Shown here in pieces: positions 55,416 to 64,000 of a stretch of DNA of 64,000 nt (its first letter is position 1; each line of letters begins with the position of its first letter). A program made the translations under genes and the position numbers. Location of the stretch: contig NC_007295.1 of the NCBI RefSeq assembly GCF_000008205.1, positions 62,001 to 126,000 of the forward strand, given 5' to 3'. A model generated the notes under the pieces. It was not told the origin of the DNA. It made no database searches and saw nothing but the letters and a program-made list of their open reading frames with translations. This DNA is from Mesomycoplasma hyopneumoniae J. Its GTDB lineage: Bacteria; Bacillota_I; Bacilli_A; Mycoplasmatales; Metamycoplasmataceae.

Positions 55416-56981
55416 ATGGAATCAATTAAAAACAAAGAAATAAAGGTTAAATTAGTCGATAGCGGGACCTTAACCTACAAACTTTTAGAAGCAGGCAATC
55501 CTGGTGACTGATTTTCGCTAGTAAGTGAGATTCAAAATTATATTGAACAAAAAACTAAGGAAAAAATAAAGCAGAAATTAGAATCATTTAAATCACAAAT
55601 CCGAAATGATATTTTTACAAACGATGATGAAATAAAGCAAATGAAGGAAACAATTCGCAAACTTAGTGATGAAAATAGTAGCTTAAAAAGTGAAAACCAA
55701 AAAGAAACAGCAAATTTAAATACTACTTTTACTCAAACAATTAGTAAAAAAGATATCGAAATAACCAATTTAAGAAATGAAATTGGCAAATTTCTTGATG
55801 AAAAAGATAAAATGCGAAGTGACATTCTTGCAAATGATGATGAGATAAAGGCGATGAGGAGTGAAATTTCTCAACTAAAAGAAGCAAATGCCAACCTACA
55901 AAATGTCAAGTTAGAAGAAATTTCAAATTTAAAACTAGAACATAAGGACGAAATTAATGAAAAAGACCGTAAAATTAGTTATTTAGAGAATAAATTTAAC
56001 GACTTGGAAGAAGAAAAAAATAATTCAATTCAAAATGCTGTAAGTCAAAAAACACGAGAAATAAAGGAAAAAATTGAAAAAGAGCTAGAAATTAAATGGG
56101 AAGAAAAAATAAAACAGGAAAAATCAGATTTAAGAGAAAATTTTAAGGAGCAAATTAATAAACAAGAAGAAAAAATTCAAGATTTAGAAGAAGAATTAAA
56201 TAAATATAAAGAAAAAAATATAAATTCAAAAGAAATTGGTGAAAATTTAGAAAACTGAATTTTAGAACGTTATAAAAGTGTTTTCCCACTTGACCAAGAA
56301 AATGATGAAACGATTAGTTTTAGTCTAAAAAAAGATACAGAAAATCTTCGTGATGAAGGTGAAAAAAAAGCAACTAAAGCAGATTTTATTTTTACCATTT
56401 TTGACAAGGAAAATGGGATTAACGAGACTGTAATTCTTGAGGCAAAATCTGAGTCAAAACAAAAACCAGGGAAGCAGAAAAATAAGGATTTTTTCAAAAA
56501 GCTTGAAAATGATAGGATAAAAAAGCGAGCCCGTTATGCAATTTTAGTAACAGAACTTGAACCAGATCAGTACATCACGATTGAAATTGCGCCTAAATTC
56601 CCAAAGATTTTTATTTGCCGCCCCCATTTTTATCTAGCACTTTTAATGATTCTAAAGTCAATGATAATCAAAGAAAAAAAATTAACTAAACACGTTGAAA
56701 ATCTTGAAGAAAAAGAAAAAATAATTAAAGATTTTGAGGATTGAAAAAATAACAAAGTGGCAAAAACAGCCGAAAAAATAAGAAAAAAATCTGAAAAAGC
56801 AATGGAATCTAGTCAAAAAATAATCGATGAAGCTACAGAAATCCAAAATTCTTTAAATGAAATCTCAAATACTTTAATTAGAAAATTAGAAAATACAATC
56901 AATAATTTTAAAATTACAAAACTCGCTAGAAAAGTTGAAAAAATTAAAGAAAAAGAGATTCATTCTTCTAATTTTGTTTAA
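55416..56981 (+). CDS. DUF2130 coiled-coil protein with possible PD-(D/E)XK core
   Basis: 521 aa. Residues 50-280 are a long coiled coil rich in Lys, Glu and Asn. A conserved block at about 285-420 (SVFPLDQENDETI, KADFIFTIFD, VILEAKSESKQ, KKRARYAILVTEL, FPKIFICRPHFYLALL) is that of DUF2130 proteins. D-(x)n-E-A-K in this block resembles a PD-(D/E)XK nuclease core; that is an inference. A helical C-terminus follows. TGA codons at about 55509, 56256 and 56742 are Trp. A TAAAAT -10-like box lies about 9 nt before the ATG, so the mRNA may lack a leader. Confidence 0.75.
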
Positions 56982-57003
56982 TTTTTATCGTAAAAATACA
57001 ATT

Positions 57004-57513
57004 TTAATATTGATTTTTTATTCTTTCAAGATTTTTTGCATATTTTTCAAGGTATGCTTGTGTTACTTGATCAATATTTCAGTTTAGTATTTCGATAAAA
57101 CCTAGGAAAAATTCAAATAATTCTATTAAAATTTTTTGATTTTTTTCTAGTAAAAATTGAGAAGCTAAGATAAAAACCCGTTTAAATTGATTATTAATAT
57201 CTTTATTTTGAACAAATTTTGTTTCAAAAATTTGTTTTGTTTTAAAATGAATACAAGCTGAAACTAAAAAGTGAATTGCATCAACAAATTCTTCAATAGT
57301 TTTTTCATAATTTGATTTTTTATTAACTTTTCAATATTTAAAACTTTCAATTTCGTTGGCAAATTCGGCAATTTCTACAATTGCAGCGATTATGACTTTG
57401 TCCTCTCATTTTGAATCAATTCCGGATTCTAAATCATTATGAGAACTATATTCAGCAAAAAGATTGTCTAGAATTTTTTGTTTTTCAAAAATGAGTTTTA
57501 AATCTAAAGTCAT
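57004..57513 (-). CDS. Dimeric dUTPase (all-alpha NTP pyrophosphatase)
   Basis: 169 aa from ATG 57513 (MTLDLKLIFEKQKILDNLF); upstream in-frame codons belong to the leader. Metal-binding pattern of dimeric dUTPases: KWEDKVIIAAIVEIAEFANEIE (E-x(3)-E type) and EEFVDAIHFLVS (E-x-x-D). Converts dUTP to dUMP, keeping uracil out of AT-rich DNA. TGA codons in SKWED, FKYWK and LNWNI are Trp. Minus-strand TATAAT at 57551-57556 is its promoter candidate. Confidence 0.85.
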
Positions 57514-57550
57514 AAGGAAAAAGTTTTGAAATAATCTATAATAAATATAA

Positions 57551-57556
57551 ATTATA
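57551..57556 (-). promoter_or_regulatory. -10 box for the dUTPase gene
   Basis: TATAAT on the minus strand (GCTATAATTT), about 38 nt upstream of ATG 57513. Confidence 0.45.
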
Positions 57557-57730
57557 GCATATTTTTTATTTTTTGCAAGTTTTTTTGTCAATTAAACTTG
57601 GAAAACTTGCAAAATCTTGAGTTTTTTATTTAGTTCAAGATTTTTAATATTTTTTTAAAATTTTAAAAAAATATAATTTATTAGAAAAACTAAAAATCTC
57701 GCTAATTTACAAAAATCCTTAATTTTATAG

Positions 57731-57736
57731 TATAAT
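57731..57736 (+). promoter_or_regulatory. -10 box for tRNA-Trp
   Basis: TATAAT 11 nt before the tRNA 5' end, the usual spacing for a tRNA promoter. Confidence 0.65.
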
Positions 57737-57747
57737 TAAGATAACTT

Positions 57748-57821
57748 GGGGGTTTAGTATAATGGCAGTACCATGGACTCCAAACCCATCAGTGAAGGTT
57801 CGAATCCTTTAACCCCCGCCA
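57748..57821 (+). tRNA. trnW: tRNA-Trp (CCA anticodon), 3' CCA encoded
   Basis: Acceptor GGGGGTT/AACCCCC, discriminator G, encoded CCA. Anticodon stem ATGGA/CCCAT has an A:C mismatch next to the loop CTCCAAA. This reads UGG; the UGA-reading Trp tRNA (anticodon TCA) needed for the many TGA codons is not in this window. Confidence 0.85.
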
Positions 57822-57860
57822 GTTTTTTATCTTTGAGGATTTTATTTCTCGATTTTTTTT

Positions 57861-57916
57861 TTGATTTAAAAAGTAAAATTATTTCCTAATTTTAATTTTT
57901 TTACTTTTTAAATCAA
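57861..57916. repeat. 18-bp perfect inverted repeat between tRNA-Trp and tpx
   Basis: TTGATTTAAAAAGTAAAA and its complement with a 20-nt AT-rich loop. It ends 46 nt before the tpx start. Could be the tRNA terminator (though the T-run precedes it) or a regulatory fold in the tpx leader. Confidence 0.6.
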
Positions 57917-57962
57917 ATAAATATTTAATTAAAAAGCAAAAAAATTTTAGGTAAGGTAAATA

Positions 57963-58454
57963 ATGCAGACAAAATTTAAAAATAAATCATATAATTTAGT
58001 ATCTTCATTAATTCAGCCAGGGCAAAAACTAGAATTTTCTGTAAGTGATACAAATTTTGATGTAGTTGAATTTAATTCCTTTGGCAAAACAACATTAATT
58101 TCGGTTTTCCCATCAATTAATACCAAAATTTGTGATTTTCAAACCGTTTCAATTCGTGACTTATCAGTAAAATATCCACAATTTCGGTTTATTTCAGTTT
58201 CCTTGGACCTTCCTTCTGCGATTGCCCAATGAAAAGATGCTAATTTAGCGGATAATTTAGAAATTTATTCAGATTATCGTCTCCGCAGTTTTGGTCTTGC
58301 AACTGGGTTTTTAATCGAGGATGTATTTTTATTAAATCGCGGGTATATTATTGTTGATTCTGGTGGTAGAGTTTTAGCCGTTGAGTCTAATTCAGATGTC
58401 CATGATCAAATTGATTTTGTTAAATTAGAAGAAAATCTAAAAAAATTTTCCTAA
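57963..58454 (+). CDS. tpx: Thiol peroxidase (peroxiredoxin Tpx)
   Basis: 163 aa. Peroxidatic Cys in FPSINTKICDFQT (the T-x-x-C pattern) and the resolving Cys seems absent: no second Cys follows where Tpx usually has one (about position 95, here YRLRSFGLATGF). FISVSLDLPSA and YSDYRLRSFG are family marks. Removes H2O2 and organic peroxides with thioredoxin, whose reductase is at 60125-61042. TGA at 58230 is Trp. Ribosome-binding site TAAGGTAA. Confidence 0.85.
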
Positions 58455-58505
58455 TTTTTTTAAGTAAAAAAATAGGAAATTCTAAATTAAAAATTATTTA
58501 CTTTT

Positions 58506-58535
58506 AAAAAAGCACTATAAATTACGTGCTTTTTT
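58506..58535 (+). terminator. Terminator after tpx
   Basis: AAAAAGCAC/GTGCTTTTT stem, 10-nt loop, T-run; about 52 nt after the tpx stop. Confidence 0.7.
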
Positions 58536-58582
58536 ATTTTTTAGTAATTTATATTTTACTTATTTGAATGCAAGATTTAACT

Positions 58583-58894
58583 CTAAATTTTGAAGTTTGT
58601 TTCATAAAAAATTTCAAAATATATCGTTAAAATTTGATTAGTCCTTTTATTAATTAGATTCTCCAATCGATCAAAATTGTATTTATATTATTCTAAATTT
58701 AGATTATTTTCATCTACTTCATAATAAATCTGCTCACAAATATTTTCCCGACAAAGTGGCTCTAATTTACTATAAATTTCTTCGGTTAAATTTGTTTTTG
58801 TAATATTTGCCCAAACTCACTTACATCCATCATTACTTTTTTTACTATTTGTATCCTTATTTAATAATATTAAATTACCAATTTTACAATTATT
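58583..58894 (-). pseudogene. Fragment of an HNH/DUF1524-type nuclease C-terminus (GmrSD-like)
   Basis: The minus-strand frame between double stop codons at 58895-58900 and TAG at 58583 has no start codon and an internal TAA at 58688-58690, yet reads as protein on both sides. The part KIGNLILLNKDTNSKKSN matches the conserved I-G-N-L-x-L-L-x(4)-N-x(3)-S-N of DUF1524 HNH nucleases, and after the internal stop NLINKRTNQILTIYFEIF resembles their R-rich terminal helix. So it looks like the last 100 residues of a lost type IV restriction-like enzyme. The catalytic H-x-x-P part is not found. Based on motif memory. Confidence 0.4.
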
Positions 58895-58959
58895 TTATTA
58901 AAACCAAAAAAAATTGATAATTATTTATCTAAATGCTTAATTAAAAAATAAAAAATGGT

Positions 58960-58965
58960 ATAATT
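58960..58965 (+). promoter_or_regulatory. -10 box (GGTATAAT) for lgt
   Basis: TATAAT 33 nt upstream of the lgt ATG. Confidence 0.55.
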
Positions 58966-58997
58966 ATTCAATAAAAAAGTTAGTGCTAAAATAAAAA

Positions 58998-59966
58998 ATG
59001 ACAGATAATACAAAAATTCCACCGGATTTAATTTCAGAACGCCCTTTTAAACAAGGTGAGGCTTTTTGGTTAATTCAAGATTGGGTTCCAATTTATGCTC
59101 TTACTATGGTTTTAGGTATGGTCGCTTCAATTATTACAATTTATTTTTTCTGAAGACGGGAAGGTTATAAATTTGATTATTTAGCCATTTTAATTTTTAT
59201 TACAGTTCCAGTTTCAATCATCGGGGCTCGTTTTGGATTTATTCTCGAGAGATTATTTTATGGGGATTTTAATTCCTTAAAAAATTGGTATAATATCAGA
59301 AGTGGTGGCCTTTCAATTCAATGGGGTGTTTTTTTTCCAACATTTGCAAATTTAATCTATATTTATCGTAAAAGAAGCATTCTTGACTGACGTAAGTGTT
59401 TTTCCATTATTTTACCAGCAGTTTTAGTTGGGCAATTTATCGGAAGATGAGGAAATTTTACTAATCATGAAGTTTATGGTCATCTTGATCCAGAAGGTAA
59501 AACTGTTAATTGATTAGGCAGTTTTATCTATAAAAATATGTTTATTAGTGATGAGATCGCTCCTGATGGACAACTCCGGGTACCCTTATTTTTCTACGAA
59601 TCTCTAGCTTCGCTTTTTGGATATCTAGTTCTTGTTTGAATTTTTAACCTTTTTTCTTGATTAAAACCAGGTTCAACGGGCGCTTTATACATTATTTATT
59701 ATGGGATTGTGCGATCTTCAATGGAATTTTTACGTCAAGAATCTTATTTATATTATTTTATAATCGCAATTTTGATGGTTTTTTTTGGTTTGATTCTCTT
59801 TATTCGTTTTCAATTTTTGACAAATTATTATTTAAAAATTGAAAACAAAAAGTTAAAACTTGCTTTTTTTGAGCGCTACACCAAAGAAAAACAAAAATAT
59901 GTAAATATTCCTTGAGTTTATTGAAACCGAAATCCTTTGAATTTAGATAGACACCCAAGAATCTAA
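58998..59966 (+). CDS. lgt: Prolipoprotein diacylglyceryl transferase
   Basis: Adds diacylglycerol to lipobox Cys, first step of lipoprotein maturation; 322 aa with about seven membrane helices. The Lgt signature GQFIGRWGNFTNHEVYG is intact (Arg, Gly-Asn and Glu), as are the upstream IGARFGFILE and GGLSIQWGV and the later RVPLFFYESL. Ten or so TGA=Trp codons break it into short pieces on a standard-code scan. The C-terminal 40 residues after the last helix are basic. Substrates include the lipoprotein at 43969-45453. Confidence 0.95.
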
Positions 59967-60095
59967 AAAGTTAGTAGAAAACTTATAATTTATACTATAA
60001 ATAGTAAAAAATCAAAGTAAATTTGAAAAATTTTCTACTATAGTAATTTTTTCCGATTTTTAGAATAAAAATATTATAATTTGTATATAATTTAT

Positions 60096-60101
60096 TATAA
60101 T
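60096..60101 (+). promoter_or_regulatory. Cluster of -10 boxes before trxB
   Basis: Three TATAAT hexamers at 60075, 60086 and 60096; the last is best placed. AAAGGTG at 60111-60117 is the Shine-Dalgarno before ATG 60125. Confidence 0.45.
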
Positions 60102-60124
60102 ATTTTTATGAAAGGTGCTTTGCT

Positions 60125-61042
60125 ATGGAAAATTATGATGTAATAATTATTGGTGCAGGTCCTGCGGGTCTGACAACCGCCCTTTATGCCTCTCGTGGCA
60201 ATTTAAAAGTGTTAATTCTGGAAAAAGGTGCCCCAGGTGGAAAATTAGTCTCCCAGTCAAAAATAGAAAATTGACCAGGGGATGAGATAATTGATGGTGC
60301 AACATTAGCGCTTAGAATGTATAAACATCCTTTAAAATTCGGCGCAAAACACCGCTTTTGCGATGTCGATTTTATCGAAACTGAAAATGAATTTGACCAT
60401 AAAGTTTATTGTAAAGACGGAAAAATTTTTCAAGGCCGAGCAGTTGTAGTTGCTTCAGGGATGGTCGAAAGAAAACCGCTTGATATAAAATATTACCTTG
60501 AATATGAGGGAAGGGGTGTTTCATATTGTGTTGTCTGCGATGGTCCTTTTTATGCAAATCAACCTGCAATTGTAATAGGTGGTGGGAATTCTGCTGTTGA
60601 AGAAGGTAGTTTTTTGGCTTCAATTGCTTCAAAAGTTTATATTTTGGTTCGTGATAGCCAATTTAATGCTGAGCCAATGTTGATCGAAGATCTCAAAAAA
60701 AATAAAAATGTCGAAATTTGGTTTAATGCAAAAGTTTTAGAACTTAGGGGAAAAGATCAGTTAGAATCTGCTCTAATTGATCATAACGGTGAGAAAAAAG
60801 TACTTGAAATTAAGTCACTTTTTCCTTATATTGGGTTTTTACCAGCTACAAAATTTTTAGAAAAAAACCATAGGCAAGCATTAAATCAAATTAATTTTAT
60901 TGATGTTGATTCTTATGGTCAGACAAAAATACCCGGAATTTATGCTGTCGGCGATGTAGTTAGCAAAGAAATTCGCCAAATTGTAACGGCAGCAAGTGAT
61001 GGTGCTATAGTTGGGAAAATTTTAACTAACCGAATTAAATAG
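60125..61042 (+). CDS. trxB: Thioredoxin-disulfide reductase
   Basis: 305 aa flavoprotein reducing thioredoxin with NADPH. FAD site IIGAGPAGLTTALYAS, redox pair in SYCVVCDGPF (C-x-x-C), NADPH site VIGGGNSAVEEGSFLA, and IPGIYAVGDVV near the end. TGA at 60270 is Trp. Provides electrons for Tpx and general thiol balance. Confidence 0.96.
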
Positions 61043-61066
61043 AAATTAAAAAGGGGCAATAAGGTT

Positions 61067-64000
61067 GTGAAAATTGTTAAGAAAATAAAAAAAACAAAAT
61101 ATTTAACAAGAAAGTCAAAAATTTTGTTAGGCCTAGGACTAAGTTCATCTATTCTGGGAATTCTTGGTATTTCAGTTGCAGTATCTTATGGTCTTGCAGT
61201 AATCAAAAAAAATTCTTATAATACAACAATTGCCGATCTAAATCGGCTAGCCCAAAAAATTAATGGACTTAGTTTTAATGCCCAAAAAATTTCTCCTTTT
61301 TCAACTTATGCAAGTCTAAAAAAAGAGTGGAAAAACTTAGAAAGTAGTGAAAAAAGCGGCGAATTTTTTGATTTTTATACTCTTAATTACAAAAGATTAC
61401 AACCTTATAAACTTCCCAATGGCATTTGAGCAGAGTTTCTAAAAATTGAACCTGATGATGCAAATCAACAATTTAATGTGGAATTTGTGTTAAAATCCTT
61501 TAACGGATCAAGAGTTATAAAATCTGATATCAAAAGTGAAAAAGTAGCCATAAGTCCAAATTCTACCTTTTTTTTAGAGAATTTTTATCAAGCTTTAGAA
61601 ATTGATCTGAAAAATATTAGCCCTTATTCTAATGGTGATAAAGGTAAAAAAAACCCTAAAAATTGACTAGCAAGTGATTTTTTAACTGAAATAAACAGCC
61701 ATGAAACTGCTCAAGATGCAATTAAAAGAATTCGTGATTTTTTTAATTTTGACTTTGATTCGGTACTTAAAAACAAAAATTTTGCTATTAAATATAAAGA
61801 TAATTTAATTTTTCCTTATAAAATCGAAATTCTTAAAAATGATGATGACAGTTGGATAAAACCATCTCAATTAAATCCTGATTTTCTTGAAATACAAGGT
61901 AGAGTTAGTTTTACTGATCAAGCAAAAAAATTATTTCCGAAAAGTTTTAACACAAATATTACTAAAAATTTTAGCTTTTTACTTTTTGATTTAGCATTAA
62001 ATAAATCTGCATTTGCTGACCCGAAAGTTTTTATTAGAATTCCGAAATTAGTTGAGCCAAAAATTGATGAATTTTCAAGTGAAAATCCGCAAGAAAAAAT
62101 TGATTTGTCGCAAAAGTCAATTTTTTGAATTTATAATTTTCTTAAATATAAGGAAGATAATATATCTTTAAAAACTCCAGAAGAAGCCAAAAATGCACTA
62201 AATTCTTTATTAAATAATGATTTAGAGCTTGATTTTAGCCAAAATAACAATTTAGAACCAAATATTAAAGAAAAATTTGAATATCAACTTTTAGTTGATA
62301 AAATCAACTTCAATAGCGATCAAAATTCATCGTTTATTAACATCCCTTTTGAAATTTCTTATCCGCTTGATAGCGAAAAGAAAAACAAATTAAAAACAGA
62401 AACACAAGTTTTACTAAGAAAATTTAAAAATTCATCTTCATTTGATGCTACAGTTTTTGATCCAAAGAATTTTTCTAGTCTTCCGATAGTCAATTTAAAA
62501 TTCATTAGTGAAAAAAATCGCGATAAAGACGATATTTTTGAAGCATTTGAAACAGTTTCAAAATTCGAATTGGAAAGATTATTAAACTTAAACCAACAGC
62601 AACAAATTTACCAAATCTTAACAGATCCGACAAAATTTAATCTAACTTTTCCGGAAAAAGAGATTCTTGATGCTTGGATTTCAAGTTATAATTTCCCATC
62701 AGTTCAAGAATTTAGCAGAAGAACCTTAGTGGCCAAAAAACTTGAAGATGGTAGTCAAAGCCGTCCTTTTTTTGAAAATAGTCGTGAATTTATTGCTTTT
62801 ACAAAAAAGATTTTATCCCTTGAAAAGGCTGAGGCAAAAAAATATATTGAGCCATTTTTTGAGGCGCTTAAGACTGAGATTTCCGAAAAAGAGTCAAAAA
62901 AACTAGAAAAAAAAGCAACAAATTTAAACCAAAAGACAGCGAAAAATAGTTCTACAACGGCAATTTCTTCTGAAAAAAATGAAAAACCAGAAAAATCAAT
63001 GTCTGAAACACAGCCCGAGTTAGTAAAGGTTCAGCAAAATCAGCCAAAAACCGAAGAAGAACCAAAGCAAGAAACTGATAAACAAGAAAAATACAACGAC
63101 CAAAAAAATCCAGAACAAGCTAAAGATAGCAAGGAAAAGGAAAAAAACGGGAATTCGTCTTTAAAAAGTCCGAATTTACCTGCGGAAAAATCCTCAGATT
63201 CCCAGGATGAAGGTCCAAAAACTGATAGATTACAGCAAGAAAATGAACAAGCCGCTTTTAATGATAAAATAGTTTCTATTCTGCAAAATCAGTATGAAAT
63301 TTCATTAATTAAAAATCTAACTAATCAAATTGAGGCATTAAAAAATAGTCCAGAAAGACAAAAAGTCACATTGGATGCGGCTAGTTTTACTGATTTATTT
63401 ATTGAAACTTATAAAAGCAATGATTTAGTTTCGCAATTTGACAGTTTTGCCGCTGGTCTTAATTATAAAATTGTTTTTGTAGCAAACCAAGATGATGAGA
63501 TAATTGATCAAGTTCAACTACCAGAACCAGGAAAATCTAAAAAAGCAGAAAAAACCCCGGATTTTAAAGAAGAATCTGAGAAGAAAGAACTTGAAAATAA
63601 AGAAAATTCTCCTGCCGTTGGACAAAAAAGTGATCAAAAAATTAGCCTAAGTTTTTTTCAAGAAGAAAAAAATAATAATCAAAATCAGGGCCAAGAAGAA
63701 TCTGACAAAAAACAGCAGACTCCAAAAACAGCTCAAGAAAACAGTCAAAATTTAGTTCAACAACCAAAACCAGAACAAGAAACTGAGATTTTTAAACTTG
63801 GTTATTATTACATTTTTACTGCGCCTAATAGTGAAAAAATTGTTTTCCGCACACCAATTAAGTCGTTAAAATTAAAGGTTTTTTTAGCTGAAAAAGGTGG
63901 AATTACACTTGAAAAACTATCTTATAATATGCTAAATTTCCCCCAGTCCTTACTGAAATTAGAGCTTGCTGATAGTAATTTTACCTCTGCTGAAGCTCTG
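61067..64000 (+). CDS. Large anchored surface protein, P97/P102-adhesin-like (3' end outside window)
   Basis: Open to the window edge, 978 codons visible. GTG at 61067 with AAAAGGGGC about 10 nt before; the chain starts with a basic stretch and one hydrophobic helix (residues 20-45), no lipobox. The outside part contains several beta-rich blocks, then a low-complexity linker rich in Lys, Glu, Gln, Ser and Pro at about residues 610-730 and another near 820-900. This layout (anchor, folded blocks, Q/E/K/P-rich linkers) is that of the P97/P102 cilium-adhesin paralogues of M. hyopneumoniae-group species, which are cut by host-side proteolysis at such linkers. Family call is inference. Confidence 0.55.

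Overview
This 64 kb window is a stretch of a mollicute chromosome. It is very AT-rich, and in nearly every gene TGA must be read as Trp: conserved domains run through in-frame TGA codons, for example two in a row in RpoD region 2 (about 5727-5732). Gene order and protein character (str operon, dnaK without neighbouring grpE, a P97-like surface protein, few intergenic bases) point to the Mycoplasma/Mesomycoplasma hyopneumoniae group. The species is an inference; no 16S gene is present.

Layout. 1-9157 (+): a tight housekeeping run ffh(partial)-glyS-dnaG-rpoD-nif3-nfo-tyrS with several overlapping ends. 9231-13931 (+): one giant 1566-aa protein combining DUF4011-like, SF1 helicase, Vsr-like nuclease and DUF3320-like parts, which resembles the predicted Hhe anti-phage protein. 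14042-16882 (+): a secreted or anchored SGNH-hydrolase-like protein whose catalytic motifs look damaged, convergent with uvrC (-). 18608-27680 (+): small membrane protein, dnaK behind a CIRCE-like operator, dnaJ, cmk, der, HU, lepA and two membrane proteins. 27995-32551 (-): three tandem two-TM proteins followed by rpsL-rpsG-fusA. 32816-35759 (+): APC permease and NADH oxidase. 35947-41600 (-): deoA/deoD nucleoside salvage, a membrane protein and secA. 41911-42816 (-): nine tRNA genes. 42867-43685 (+): rbgA. 43969-47524 (-): subtilisin-like protease plus a lipoprotein with an internal duplication. 47581-48122: an IS-like remnant with inverted ends and a frameshifted orfA. 48173-49066 (+): a ZIP-like metal transporter starting at ATT, then a candidate stand-alone small RNA. 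49446-55260 (-): smr-like, RNase J with a long basic tail, and uvrA. 55416-64000: a DUF2130 protein (+), dimeric dUTPase (-), tRNA-Trp(CCA), tpx, a decayed HNH/DUF1524 nuclease fragment (-), lgt, trxB and the start of a large P97-like surface protein.

Functionally the window is mostly core information processing (translation, replication priming, transcription initiation, excision repair, RNA decay, protein export and lipoprotein modification) plus salvage and redox enzymes suited to a parasite without a cell wall. The accessory parts are the Hhe-like gene, the protease/lipoprotein pair, the IS remnant, the nuclease pseudogene, the two-TM cluster, the P97-like gene and the unexplained small RNA at about 49316-49440. 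The small RNA and the Hhe-like protein are the best candidates for something not yet described in this lineage.
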